Assembly: GCA_965231815.1 (NCBI GenBank)
Contig: OZ246890.1
Location: forward strand, 744,001-808,000
From: JAPPFW01 sp965231815
Lineage (GTDB): Bacteria; Actinomycetota; Acidimicrobiia; Spongiisociales; Spongiisociaceae
Reading direction: 5' to 3'
DNA: 64,000 bases
Part shown: positions 55,656 to 64,000 of the stretch, in pieces
Layout of the letters: each line of letters starts with the position of its first letter
Numbering within the stretch: position 1 is the first letter of the stretch
Position numbers and translations under genes: made by a program
Notes under the pieces: generated by a model
The model's input: only the letters and a program-made list of their open reading frames with translations
What the model was told of the DNA's origin: nothing
Databases searched by the model: none

Positions 55656-57683
55656 TCATGCCCGCCAGTGCCCGTACCCGACACCCCGCACACGCGGTTC
55701 CCGTGCTAACAACTCACCCAACGCAGCCACCTCGTTGATGTCCCATTCCAATGCGTCGCACACCGCCACGTCCCAGCGTCGCCGCACGTCGGTGTAACCG
55801 TCACGGAACTGTGGAACAACCACGGTGCGAGTCGCCTCCCAGCAAGCGGCAAGGGTTGCGAGAATATACGGGTCGGATACGTTGGGTATCGGCAACTTAT
55901 GCCACGAAGCGGGGTTGTAGAGAGGGAAGGAGAGCGCCTGCCCAGGTAGACGCATTATCAGAAGCCGTCCGGGGGTTGCGTTCAGGAACACAGCGGCGGC
56001 CTTCGCCTCCGTCGCGTCCGGTCCGGTGACGGGCATCCACCCCTGCCCGACGTAGCGTTTGTCGGATGCGACAGCCACCAGCCGAGCGGTCGAAGTGTTT
56101 TGCCCCATCGTGACTAGCAGATGCGCAGCCTTTTCTAGAATTGGTGGCTTGCCTGGCTTCTTGTATTCCCACCATGCGTCGGGGTACGCCTCAATGCGTT
56201 GTTGCCCGTCGATGCCCTTGGATTGCAGTACTGGGAACGGCTCAACCTGACCGCTGGTGTCTTTGTGGTAGTCGCCGCGCATGGCCTGGCCTGTCGCGTG
56301 CGCCACTAGGTCGACCCTTCCTGCCGACGTACCACCTTGCGGTAGTCGGCGGTGTAAAGCATCCGGGGCGTGTGGTTCACTTTCCACTCCCCGATGTGTG
56401 CTCTGTGCGGCGGTATGCCGTGCCGAGCGTCGGTCCGGTCTTGTGTACCGCCCACCGTTCTCTCTTTCTCTCTCTCTCTGTATCGCTGTGAGGGTTTCGT
56501 GCTCCGCGTATAGCGCGGCAGCGTCGGCGAGTGCGGGTGAGCGCCATATGGCACCGGTCCAGTCGCCGGACTGGATGCGTTCAGCGGACCATTCGGAGAG
56601 TTCACCCCAGCCGTCCGCGAGTACACCACCCGCCCCAGCGGTGTCGAGCGCCTCGAACAGGCCCGCCGCGTCGGTGTCGTTGGTGGGGAATCGGTCGAGG
56701 CTGATGATGCGTGTGGCGGGGGGGGGGGGGGGGGGGTTGCCGATGTGCCGACGCAGGATGACGATGCTTTCGTTCATTTCGCGGTGTGTCCCCTGACTGA
56801 GGTTTACATCTGTCACGCCCATATGTGTGAGGATCGTGTGGATGTGGAACCGTGCAGCGAGTTCCCGACGTTTGGGCAGCCCCGACGGGGCGGTTAGGGC
56901 TATGGTCGGTGTCACCATCGTGAACACGCCGTCGGTGCGGTTGAGGCAAAGGTCGGCCAGGGCAGTGAACCGCGGCTCTAGCGAGGTTTTTTGCAAGACC
57001 TTGCTGAGACGAGGGTCGGCGTCTTCTAGGAACCCGTCGAGGGTGTCCACCCTGCGTCGTAACGCCTTCTGTGTTTCCTTGTCGAACTTCTCGCCCATCT
57101 TCGAGCGGTTCGTGAACGGTGGGTTCATTATCACGACACGGGCGTTGAGTACGGCTTCCACAGCGTCATCCATTTCGGGGCCTGCCAACGCGCTGTGACG
57201 CGTGAAGCCGGTTTCGATTCCGGTGGAAGCGGTGGGGTCGTCGAATAAGCGGCCGGCGTTGACGATGCTGCTACTGCCGAACAGTTCCAACGATCCTGCT
57301 GCGACGGTGCCGCCCTGTTGCGGTCCATAGGGCATCTGATGGAGCCCCATTTTGCGGTACCTCACGTCGGTGTTGCCCGACATGAGTTGGGTGGCTGCTA
57401 ACTGGAGTGACACCGTGTTGCAGTCGAGTCCTATCAGTGTTTCTTCGACGGCGAGTTTCTGCAGGTCGGCGAGGCACCGCAGGTCGGCGCCGTGGGTTTT
57501 GGCGCGTTGTTTCATGGCGGTCATCGCTGCTGCGAGTAACGTCCCGGAACCGCACGCCAGGTCAACGATTTTGTGGTTCCGCCACACAGCCGGGTCCGAC
57601 CAGTCCAACGTGTCGTCAGGGTCGAGGGCGTCCAGCGTGAGCCGTGCCGATGGTTGCTGCGACGGGGCGGGTGAAGTACGCAC
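55656..57683 (-). CDS. DNA methyltransferase/target-recognition part of a type ISP-like RM enzyme
   Basis: A 675-residue frame with SAM-binding motif VDLACGSGTLLAA near residue 40 and catalytic NPPF near 185, the N6-adenine (gamma) order. The rest should hold the target-recognition domain (LPIPNVSDPYILATLAACW near the end). Its N-terminus overlaps the helicase frame by 68 bp and joins it in a way that suggests one original polypeptide (GAYFTRPVAATI to RLTLDALDP) broken by a shift near 57640. It contains C19 in the coding strand (six Pro) and a GA tract. Between about 56480 and 56320 another frame (EWKVNHTPRMLYTADYRK) looks more protein-like than this one. Confidence 0.72.
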   Translation of the reverse strand: MRTSPAPSQQPSARLTLDALDPDDTLDWSDPAVWRNHKIVDLACGSGTLLAAAMTAMKQRAKTHGADLRCLADLQKLAVEETLIGLDCNTVSLQLAATQLMSGNTDVRYRKMGLHQMPYGPQQGGTVAAGSLELFGSSSIVNAGRLFDDPTASTGIETGFTRHSALAGPEMDDAVEAVLNARVVIMNPPFTNRSKMGEKFDKETQKALRRRVDTLDGFLEDADPRLSKVLQKTSLEPRFTALADLCLNRTDGVFTMVTPTIALTAPSGLPKRRELAARFHIHTILTHMGVTDVNLSQGTHREMNESIVILRRHIGNPPPPPPATRIISLDRFPTNDTDAAGLFEALDTAGAGGVLADGWGELSEWSAERIQSGDWTGAIWRSPALADAAALYAEHETLTAIQRERERENGGRYTRPDRRSARHTAAQSTHRGVESEPHAPDALHRRLPQGGTSAGRVDLVAHATGQAMRGDYHKDTSGQVEPFPVLQSKGIDGQQRIEAYPDAWWEYKKPGKPPILEKAAHLLVTMGQNTSTARLVAVASDKRYVGQGWMPVTGPDATEAKAAAVFLNATPGRLLIMRLPGQALSFPLYNPASWHKLPIPNVSDPYILATLAACWEATRTVVVPQFRDGYTDVRRRWDVAVCDALEWDINEVAALGELLAREPRVRGVGYGHWRA
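56459..56480. repeat. GA/CT dinucleotide-type simple repeat inside the methyltransferase gene
   Basis: On the coding strand the stretch reads (AG)6 AA (AG)3, so a run of 22 bases is only A/G, encoding RERERE-type residues. A gain or loss of one unit changes the frame. Downstream of it the reading frame appears to switch, as the alternative frame gives more plausible protein sequence for about 50 codons. Confidence 0.75.
56718..56736. repeat. Homopolymeric G19 tract inside the methyltransferase gene
   Basis: Nineteen consecutive G on the plus strand (C on the coding strand) encode a run of six prolines between ILRRHIGN and ATRIISLD. At this length the upstream and downstream parts of the gene are in frame. 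Tracts of this kind slip during replication and switch genes on and off in other bacteria. An assembly artefact is possible. Confidence 0.9.
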
Positions 57684-60600
57684 CGTCGGAGGACTGGTCG
57701 CCCATGACTTTGTTGAACAAAGCCCCGGCGTGGTCGGTTCCCATGTCGGCGTAGGTTTCGGCTATCCGTTCCGCTTCCTCCGCGAGGTGACGCAACGCTC
57801 TGCGTAACCCGCCGAGCCGTTGCGTGCGTCGTGCTACCCGCAACGCGTCCAACGCAGGTGCGATAACAGGCAGGAAGTCCTGCCTCGTGATAGCGTTCCA
57901 CGAATCCGTGAACAGTTCTTCGGGCATGTCTGAGGCTTTGATGTTCGACAGCGGGTCGATGGGTATCCGTCCGAGCCACCCACCTTCGTGGACACGTTGG
58001 TGCAGCATCGCAGCGTTCATCCACAGCAACGCAGCGACGGTCGCTGCGTCAGCGCGGGGCTTGCCTTTCTTCGGTGGGGACATGCGGTCGTGTCCGAAGT
58101 GTGTCGCCAACGCAGCAACTAGGGCGCCTTCGTCTTTGAGGTACCGGGCGGCTTCGGTTACAGCGGACTCCAAGAGGTTCAAGTCGCGTTGCACTTTGTT
58201 GCCGGTCAACCCGGATTTTGCTAATAGGTTCATCGCTATACGTCCACCCATTTCCTCTGTCAGGACGTTTAGCTGCTGTTGAACAAACGCGTCGGCTTCC
58301 TCCTCCCGTCGCCGTCGTCGTTCCTCCCGCCGTAGTTCCCGTTCTGCCCGTGCCTGTGCCCGCTGCTCCCGTATCCGTTGCCGTTCCTCCGGGGGTGGGC
58401 ACGGGTTGCCTTGTCCCCCTGATGCGGTTTGACGGGCACGCTGTTGTGTGCCGTTCACGTTGATCCGCCCCACCGCTCCGGTGCGCCGCGGCGCGTAACG
58501 CACCAACGCGGTTTCACGGGTTTCGGTGCTGCCGTCGGGTCGTGCGGCGTGAACAACCATCACGCGGGGTTCGGTTTCCGGGTCCGACACCGCATCTTCG
58601 GTAAGCGGCTCCGTGTTGTCGTAGTTCAACAGGGACCGGCCTTCGGCCACAGCCTGTTCAGCCAGGTCCGCAGCGTCGAACACAGCGTCCTCGGTGCCGC
58701 GGGTGGTCAACACAGCGTATTCCAGCCTGGACCGGTGGGGACGTCCGACCGCCACCACGGTTCGTAATTCCAAGTCCAAGGGTTCGTCCTGTGGTAACTG
58801 GATGGTCAGAATCTCCGACAAGGCGTCCTCTATACGGGTGTCGTCGTGGGCGCGTAACGCTTGCAGTATGTCACCGAGTTCACGCCACCCGTCGTGTTTG
58901 TCGCTCAACGCGAGATGCCGTTCAGCGTCCACTCCGGAGGGTATGACAACAGGGACGATGATGTAACCGAACTGTTTACCTTCGGCTCGGCGCATAGCTC
59001 GACCAACGGCTTGTACCACGTCAATCGGTGACTTGCGTGACTCAAGGAACGCAACCGCTGACAGCGACGGCGAGTCGGTGCCCTCCCCGAAAATCCCGAC
59101 GTTTAAGACCCCGTGCGGTTTGTCGGCGTCGGCGGCGGCTAGTCTGCGTTTCGCTTCGTCCCGTGCGGTGACAGGCGACGAAGCGTCCAAGTGTTCCAGG
59201 TTGTAGGTGGGAGCGTTGTCGCCTACCTGGTCGGCTACCCATTTCTGCACCGGGACCGATTGCAGCACCTTGGTCATCGTTTTGCTGCGGGCGATGGTGT
59301 TCACGAACCCGATACACGACCGGAGCGGTACCCGGTTCCCGTCGCTGGTTAGAGCACCGCCGCCCATCACCAAGGCGAACGCCATGCCTTTCAGGTAGTC
59401 CCCGGTGGATGGCAGCTTAAGCTTGGCATGGCTGCGGGGGTTGGAACCTGTTTCAGCGTCAAGGGCGGCTTGTTCGTCGGCTTCCCGAACCAACGCGTTA
59501 GCAAGGTCGGTGGCTTCCTTCCCCCCGACAGCCATAGCGATGATCCGGTAGTCGGACAGCCACCCGTTACGTACCGCGTCGGCGTAGGAACGGCGGAACA
59601 ACTCAACGCCGAACACGGACTGGTCGCTCATTTCACGAACCACGTACTCGGTGTTGCTGCGGGCGTTCCGTGTTGTGGAACTGTCCCCGTAGATGCGGGG
59701 CGTGGCCGTCTGGTACACACGGTACGAAGCAGGGAACGCTTCCCGGTCGTGGCACAGCATGAAGTCCCGCAGAGCAGCGTCCGCTTTTCTGCTGCGTCGC
59801 AGTCGTCGGACACCCGCGGTGCGGTGCGCTTCGTCGCAGATCAGCACCTTGAAGCCGTCGGCTGCGTCAGCCAGGCTGATCGCTTCCGACACCTGCCGTG
59901 CCGACTGGTACGTCCCGAAGATCACACTCACAGTGTCCGCCGCCGACCCGTCACGCCGTTCCCGTATCCAGTCGGCTATCACTTCGGGGTCTGTACTGAC
60001 CGGGCACCCTCTGATCTCGTTGGTGGTCGCCAACCCCCGGTCAATGGTGGGGTCGGCGCTGTTAGCTACCGTCTCGTCGTTGACGGCTACACCCTTGTCG
60101 GAGCACACCGCCATCATCCGCATCGGCGTGTTGGTGTGCTGAAGGAACTCGCGGCGTATCTGCGCTACCAAAGCAATCGAAGGGCACAACACCACGGACA
60201 ACTCGCGGTGGTAGGTCAGTTCCTCCACGATCCGCAATGCGATACGTGTTTTCCCGACGCCGCAGGGAAGAATGATCCGGCCCCGTGCTTCACCCCGAGG
60301 GATGCCGTCTTCGTCAGACTGTTCGTTAGTCCGCAAACGGGTCACAGCGTTTTCTACAGCGTGCCGTTGCATACACGTCCGGGTTTGCCGTACGGGTTCC
60401 CCGGTTGTGGTGACACCGGGTTCGCAATGAGGGCAGACTTCGGTGTCACCAGCGACGAACGCGGCGCGTTGCCTTTCAACGTCTTGGGTGACGTTCACGT
60501 TTTTCACCTGCGCCCCGGACATGGCTACCTTGGCGGGGGAGTACCCACCAAGGCTCACGGAACCGTTGGCGACCAGCCACCGTTCAGCCCATACGTCCTT

Positions 60601-60957
60601 GTCTGACGCGGCAGCGAGGAAACTGTCCAGCTCCTTGGCAGTGACCGGGTTGCCCACACCGGCTTCGTCTAGTTTGCGGGACTTGACTTGAATAGCAATC
60701 CAGTTGCCGTCGTCACGGCGGCGTGCCACAAGGTCGATTCCGACATCGTTCGGAGTGGACCCGGGGAGCACAGTTTCACGGTGTAGCCATTCCGGCCACG
60801 GCCAGCATCCGTCGACGTTCCAATCACGGATATGGAGGGCTACCTGCACGGTGAGTTGTTCCAGCCAGACGCCGTCGGTTTGTTGGTGGGCGTGGGCTTG
60901 GAGCGTGGCTGCTGCTTCGTCGATAACGGCGGCGGGGTTGGTGGCGGCGGTGGTCAT
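57616..60957 (-). CDS. Mrr-like nuclease plus DEAD/DEAH helicase part of a type ISP-like RM enzyme
   Basis: About 1113 residues from ATG 60957 (GGAGG upstream). The N-terminal domain has GIDLVARRRDDGNWIAIQVKSR, the Asp and Gln-x-Lys of Mrr-type nucleases. A zinc-like CPHC motif follows. The SF2 helicase has LPCGVGKTR (motif I), ICDEAHR (II), TATP (III) and QAVGRAMRR (VI). A coiled-coil Arg/Glu-rich stretch (about 900-950) and a coupler domain lead towards the methyltransferase in the next frame. It ends GAYFTRPVAATIGTAHAG, where the expected methyltransferase entry is broken off. Type ISP enzymes carry these parts in one chain. Confidence 0.8.
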   Translation of the reverse strand: MTTAATNPAAVIDEAAATLQAHAHQQTDGVWLEQLTVQVALHIRDWNVDGCWPWPEWLHRETVLPGSTPNDVGIDLVARRRDDGNWIAIQVKSRKLDEAGVGNPVTAKELDSFLAAASDKDVWAERWLVANGSVSLGGYSPAKVAMSGAQVKNVNVTQDVERQRAAFVAGDTEVCPHCEPGVTTTGEPVRQTRTCMQRHAVENAVTRLRTNEQSDEDGIPRGEARGRIILPCGVGKTRIALRIVEELTYHRELSVVLCPSIALVAQIRREFLQHTNTPMRMMAVCSDKGVAVNDETVANSADPTIDRGLATTNEIRGCPVSTDPEVIADWIRERRDGSAADTVSVIFGTYQSARQVSEAISLADAADGFKVLICDEAHRTAGVRRLRRSRKADAALRDFMLCHDREAFPASYRVYQTATPRIYGDSSTTRNARSNTEYVVREMSDQSVFGVELFRRSYADAVRNGWLSDYRIIAMAVGGKEATDLANALVREADEQAALDAETGSNPRSHAKLKLPSTGDYLKGMAFALVMGGGALTSDGNRVPLRSCIGFVNTIARSKTMTKVLQSVPVQKWVADQVGDNAPTYNLEHLDASSPVTARDEAKRRLAAADADKPHGVLNVGIFGEGTDSPSLSAVAFLESRKSPIDVVQAVGRAMRRAEGKQFGYIIVPVVIPSGVDAERHLALSDKHDGWRELGDILQALRAHDDTRIEDALSEILTIQLPQDEPLDLELRTVVAVGRPHRSRLEYAVLTTRGTEDAVFDAADLAEQAVAEGRSLLNYDNTEPLTEDAVSDPETEPRVMVVHAARPDGSTETRETALVRYAPRRTGAVGRINVNGTQQRARQTASGGQGNPCPPPEERQRIREQRAQARAERELRREERRRRREEEADAFVQQQLNVLTEEMGGRIAMNLLAKSGLTGNKVQRDLNLLESAVTEAARYLKDEGALVAALATHFGHDRMSPPKKGKPRADAATVAALLWMNAAMLHQRVHEGGWLGRIPIDPLSNIKASDMPEELFTDSWNAITRQDFLPVIAPALDALRVARRTQRLGGLRRALRHLAEEAERIAETYADMGTDHAGALFNKVMGDQSSDGAYFTRPVAATIGTAHAGRPRP

Positions 60958-61056
60958 GTCCTCCGTTACCAAGTTCGGTGGTGCGGGCGTTTGTGTTGCC
61001 TGGAGTGTACATGCCCTCCACCCACACAACGGCGGGTAGCGGTTCAAGCACCCCTA

Positions 61057-61168
61057 GGAGGGTCCTGAAAAACGAATCTTACAGGGTTCGGTGGTTGGCA
61101 AACCGCCTGGTCAGAGAGTTGCGGGTTAGCGGGTGAACCCCTTTGTACGGGGTTTCTCAGCACCCTCC
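61057..61168. repeat. 112-bp TA-flanked repeat, complete copy C next to tRNA-Leu
   Basis: Complete copy flanked by TA at 61055-61056 and 61169-61170, in the same orientation as the copy at 27654 and differing from it at few positions. It ends three bases before the 3' end of the minus-strand tRNA-Leu. It separates the RM locus from the tRNA and his genes. Confidence 0.88.
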
Positions 61169-61171
61169 TAG

Positions 61172-61254
61172 TGCGGGTGGAGGGACTCGAACCCCCACGG
61201 GCTATGCCCACCAGGACCTAAACCTGGCGCGTCTACCGTTTCCGCCACACCCGC
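61172..61254 (-). tRNA. tRNA-Leu (TAG)
   Basis: Class II tRNA of 83 bases with acceptor GCGGGTG/CACCCGC, anticodon arm CCAGG-TTTAGGT-CCTGG (anticodon TAG) and a variable arm TGGGCATAGCCC. Discriminator A at 61172. CCA is not encoded. A complete 112-bp repeat sits at its 3' end. Confidence 0.95.
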
Positions 61255-61397
61255 TGGACAGATATAGATTCAACAGTAGCCCGTTATCGCGGTAAGGCCG
61301 ACTGGAACGAACCCGAATCGTCCGGCAGTCCGGCCGCTCCGCGGTGCCGTCGTCCTGTCGTACCGGCGCATCGTCGAGGTTCCTGACGGTCCGGTTG

Positions 61398-61413
61398 TAT
61401 TAGTGTGCTAATA
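61398..61413. promoter_or_regulatory. Palindrome TATTAG-TGTG-CTAATA upstream of the yerC-hisG-hisD unit
   Basis: A perfect 6-bp inverted repeat with a 4-bp spacer, in an AT-rich pocket (61395-61432) that is exceptional for this DNA. It lies about 60 bp before the TrpR-family regulator gene, so it is a good candidate operator, perhaps for autoregulation and control of histidine synthesis. The AT-rich stretch may also hold the promoter. Confidence 0.6.
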
Positions 61414-61471
61414 TATTAAAGTAACAGTAGTCTAGTCGACCGGCTTGCTCCCCAAGACCGAAGGAAGTCCG

Positions 61472-61783
61472 ATGACCGTGGCCGACACAGATCGTTGGAG
61501 AACCGAAGAACTCGAGGCGCTCTGCCGTGCCCTTCTTGCTTTGAGAACAGTGGACGAAATGGCGCTTTTCCTTAGAGACATATGTACGCGCAACGAGATC
61601 GGAGGACTAGCCGGCCGATGGACGGTGGTTACCTTGCTTGAGACAGGTCTGTCCTACCGCGAGATATCCGAACAGACCGGTGTCTCCACCACGACGATCG
61701 GGCGCGTCAACGAGTGGCGACTCCACGGCATGGGAGGGTACCGGCTCGCTCTGGAGCGTATGGCCGGGACGCCGGATGCCTGA
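61472..61783 (+). CDS. YerC/YecD-type TrpR-family regulator
   Basis: A 103-residue all-helical protein of the Trp repressor superfamily. The DNA-binding helix-turn-helix is LETGLSYREISEQTGVSTTTIGRVNEW. ATG 61472 follows GAAGGAAG; a longer frame begins at TTG 61445. Its stop overlaps the hisG start by 8 bp. In Gram-positive bacteria proteins of this type have been proposed to regulate histidine synthesis. The co-transcription with hisG and the palindrome upstream support that here. Confidence 0.85.
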   Translation: MTVADTDRWRTEELEALCRALLALRTVDEMALFLRDICTRNEIGGLAGRWTVVTLLETGLSYREISEQTGVSTTTIGRVNEWRLHGMGGYRLALERMAGTPDA

Positions 61784-62636
61784 CCGACCTCTCCGACTCG
61801 CATTGCCCAACAAAGGCCGCCTACGTGATCCCTCGCTGCGGTTGCTACGAGATGCGGGCCTCAGTTTCGAGCAGACCGAGCGAGCCCTCTCGCTGGGTGT
61901 ACGGAACGCCGCCATCGAGTTCCTCTTCGTCCGGGCGGAGAATGTCGCAGAGATGGTGGCGGATGCGGTGGCCGACCTCGGCGTCACCGGTTTGGATCTC
62001 GTCGAGGAGTCCGACAGGTCCCGCGAAGATATCCGTCCTTTGGTCCGCCTCGGCTTCGGTCGTTGCGAACTGACCGTGGCGGTCCCCGCAGGCGCCGCTC
62101 ACGATCTACCCGAGAACTTTTCGGGACTGCGGATCGCCACATCCCATCCCAACCTGACGGAACGTTTCTTCGAGCGGCACGGGGTCAAGGTGGAGATTGT
62201 CCGGCTGCGCGGATCGGTCGAGGTGGCGCCGAAACTGGGGATAGCCGACGCGGTCGCCGACCTCGTATCAACCGGTAGCACCATGCTGGTCAACGGACTC
62301 AGGCCGGCCCTCTCGATCCTGCAGAGCGAGGCGGTACTCGTGGGACCCTCGGCGGGCATCCCCGAAACCGACACCGTCACCACCGCCATACGAGCGGTCC
62401 TGGAAGGACGGCGGCGACGGTACCTACTGCTTAACACGCCGGAGACCAGCCTGCCGCAAGTGACAGCCCTGATCCCCGGTCTAGAGGCGCCCACCGTCAT
62501 ACCTCTGGCTCAGGAAGGGATGGTGGCGATCCACTCGGTGGTGGATCGAGATGAGGTCTGGAACCTGTTGCCCAAACTCAAAGCGGCGGGAGGCCGGGAC
62601 ATTCTGGTTCTTCAGATCGGCCAGTTGGTGACATGA
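61776..62636 (+). CDS. hisG: ATP phosphoribosyltransferase (long form)
   Basis: A 286-residue HisG, the first and feedback-inhibited enzyme of histidine synthesis. LALPNKGRL, the PRPP loop around ADLVSTGSTMLVNGL and a C-terminal regulatory domain (about 210-286) mark the long, HisZ-independent form. ATG 61776 overlaps the previous gene (ATGCCTGA). Its stop overlaps the ATG of hisD by 4 bp. Confidence 0.94.
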   Translation: MPDRPLRLALPNKGRLRDPSLRLLRDAGLSFEQTERALSLGVRNAAIEFLFVRAENVAEMVADAVADLGVTGLDLVEESDRSREDIRPLVRLGFGRCELTVAVPAGAAHDLPENFSGLRIATSHPNLTERFFERHGVKVEIVRLRGSVEVAPKLGIADAVADLVSTGSTMLVNGLRPALSILQSEAVLVGPSAGIPETDTVTTAIRAVLEGRRRRYLLLNTPETSLPQVTALIPGLEAPTVIPLAQEGMVAIHSVVDRDEVWNLLPKLKAAGGRDILVLQIGQLVT

Positions 62637-64000
62637 CCGCCCCTACCGGTCTGTCAAGACGCTTGGCGCCGATCCTAAGGATGGACAGGCTCGCCGACCT
62701 CGACGCATCCGACCGCCACGCTCTGCTGGCCCGTTCACCGGTTCCGGATCCTGGAGTCCGCCGTACCGCCGCTTCCATCTGCCGGTCGGTAAGAGCGGGA
62801 GGAGACCGAGCCCTGGCAGACGCAAACGCCCTCTATGGCGGGGGGAGGCCGGACCCCGGGGTGGAGGTCGGCGAGATATCAGAGGCATTGGCCGCGGTAG
62901 ACAGAGATGTGGTGGCCGCCCTTGAGCGCTCCATCGACAGCGTACGTCGCTACCACCTCTCCCAGGTACCGTCCGACACACTGAGCGAGACCCACTCCGG
63001 TGTGCTCATCCATCGCAAGTGGGCGCCCCTCCGGACGGTGGGCGTCTACGTTCCGGGCGGCAAGGCATCCTACCCGTCCAGCCTCGTCATGACAGTCGCG
63101 CCGGCCCAGGTGGCAGGGGTGGGCGAGATAGTTGTGGCCTCCCCATGTGATGAGGAAGGACGAATCGATCCGGTCTTGCTGGCGGCGGCCGCGCTGTTGA
63201 AGGTGGACCGGTTGTACGCCATGGGAGGCGCCCAGGCGGTGGCAGCTCTCGCGTACGGGACCGAGACCATCGCCAAGGTTGACAAGGTCGTGGGACCCGG
63301 CAATGCGTGGGTCACGGCCGCCAAACTCGAAGTGTACGGATCCTGTGCGGTGGACCTCCCTGCCGGACCGAGCGAGGTACTGGTTATCGCCGACCGGTCC
63401 GCAGACCCCCGAATCGTGGCTGTCGATCTGCTGTGTCAAGCCGAACACGGTCCCGATTCGCCTGCGATTCTGGTTACGACCGACGAGGGCCTCGCGTCCA
63501 GGGTAGAGGAAGAAATAGAGCGGTTTCTCCCTCTACTACCCCGACGAACGATCCTCCGGACCGCGCTGGCCAATCACGGACGGACCCTCATCGCCGAGAC
63601 AATAGAATCGGCTATCGACTTCGCAAACGCTTACGCCGCCGAACACGTCTCGGTGCTAACCGCCGAACCGGTCCGGCACGCAGACCTGGTAGTGAACGCC
63701 GGATCCATATATGTAGGCCGCTGGTCGCCGGAATCGGCCGGAGACTATGCCACCGGCGCCAACCACGTCCTTCCCACCGGTGGCTTGGCGAGATCCCATG
63801 GTCCCCTTGGCGTTGAAGACTTCGGATCGTGGCGCCAGGTCCAGACCCTGTCGAGGGCCGGTCTGGCAACCATCCGCCCGGTCATCGAAGGGTTGGCTTC
63901 CGCAGAGGGTTTGGACGCCCACCGGTTGGCTGCGGCGGTACGTTTCGAGGACGAGGATGAGGGGTTCGGGAAGGAGGAAGCACGGAGTGGAACAAAAAGG
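62633..64000 (+). CDS. hisD: Histidinol dehydrogenase (runs off the window)
   Basis: Open from ATG 62633 to the window end (at least 456 codons), with no stop. It oxidises L-histidinol to L-histidine in two NAD-dependent steps. YVPGGKASYPSS, AMGGAQAVAALAYGT, KVVGPGNAWVTAAK, DLPAGPSEVLVIAD, LCQAEHGPDSPA and SIYVGRWSPESAGDYATGANHVLPT are diagnostic, and zinc ligands lie in the last groups. The C-terminal extension (FEDEDEGFGKEEARSG) is longer than usual. An AAGGAGG at 63971 and GTG at 63988 suggest that the next gene (perhaps hisC) begins inside the end of hisD. Confidence 0.95.
   Translation, partial: MTAPTGLSRRLAPILRMDRLADLDASDRHALLARSPVPDPGVRRTAASICRSVRAGGDRALADANALYGGGRPDPGVEVGEISEALAAVDRDVVAALERSIDSVRRYHLSQVPSDTLSETHSGVLIHRKWAPLRTVGVYVPGGKASYPSSLVMTVAPAQVAGVGEIVVASPCDEEGRIDPVLLAAAALLKVDRLYAMGGAQAVAALAYGTETIAKVDKVVGPGNAWVTAAKLEVYGSCAVDLPAGPSEVLVIADRSADPRIVAVDLLCQAEHGPDSPAILVTTDEGLASRVEEEIERFLPLLPRRTILRTALANHGRTLIAETIESAIDFANAYAAEHVSVLTAEPVRHADLVVNAGSIYVGRWSPESAGDYATGANHVLPTGGLARSHGPLGVEDFGSWRQVQTLSRAGLATIRPVIEGLASAEGLDAHRLAAAVRFEDEDEGFGKEEARSGTKR

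Noticed and set aside
59428..60606. 392-codon open frame opposite the helicase
   Set aside because: The opposite strand holds all helicase motifs; this frame has none.

Overview
The window is high-GC DNA from an actinobacterium. The clearest markers are a bS22-type 30-residue ribosomal protein, a YerC-type TrpR-family regulator directly in front of hisG-hisD, the order tig-clpP-clpX-valS-folC, the order mreB-mreC-mreD-mrdA-rodA-RNase E/G-rplU-rpmA-obgE-proB, tRNA genes without an encoded CCA, and many GTG/TTG starts. An acidimicrobial-type actinobacterium fits, but that placement is inference. Core housekeeping blocks alternate with accessory DNA rich in repeats, gene remnants and frameshifts.

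Layout. 0-8 kb: a metallo-beta-lactamase-fold hydrolase, then a complete dipeptide/oligopeptide ABC importer (binding lipoprotein, two permeases, two ATPases) and a D-threonine-aldolase/D-serine-dehydratase-like PLP enzyme. 8-14 kb: a partly duplicated cassette of two exported proteins. A is cysteine-repeat + FN3 + metzincin-type protease and is split by a frameshift. B is a lipoprotein with a Thr-rich linker and Calx-beta domain. Copies and relics of both follow. 14-16 kb: an antiporter pseudogene and a tail-to-tail HicA/HicB-like pair. 15.8-26 kb: a catabolic island with DUF169, two M81 (MlrC-like) peptidases, an N-acyl-D-amino-acid deacylase, two SDRs, RidA, a zinc alcohol dehydrogenase and a methyltransferase. 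26-30 kb: cytochrome c, toxin-antitoxin-like remnants, a complete IS630-family element and a solitary DNA methyltransferase. 30-42 kb: proB, obgE, rpmA, rplU, RNase E/G, the elongasome cluster and ndk. 43-46 kb: a PIN/HTH pair and a decayed large gene. 46-53 kb: folC, valS, clpX, clpP, tig. 53-54 kb: four tRNAs. 54-61 kb: a large lipoprotein and a type ISP-like restriction-modification locus carrying a G19 and a GA tract. 61-64 kb: tRNA-Leu, yerC-like regulator, hisG, hisD (runs off the end).

How the genes work together. The importer, D-aminoacylase, two M81 peptidases, D-amino-acid PLP enzyme and RidA together suggest uptake and breakdown of peptides that carry D or N-acylated residues. This is a hypothesis from co-location. 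A roughly 200-bp repeat lies directly upstream of three of these transcription units, always in the same orientation as the gene it precedes.

Three TA-flanked mobile-type sequences were found by eye: a complete IS630 element (27768-28938), a 112-bp MITE-like family (three full copies and several remnants, mostly at gene 3' ends), and the roughly 200-bp family (three copies). The IS630 copy sits exactly in the TA at the edge of a 112-bp copy.
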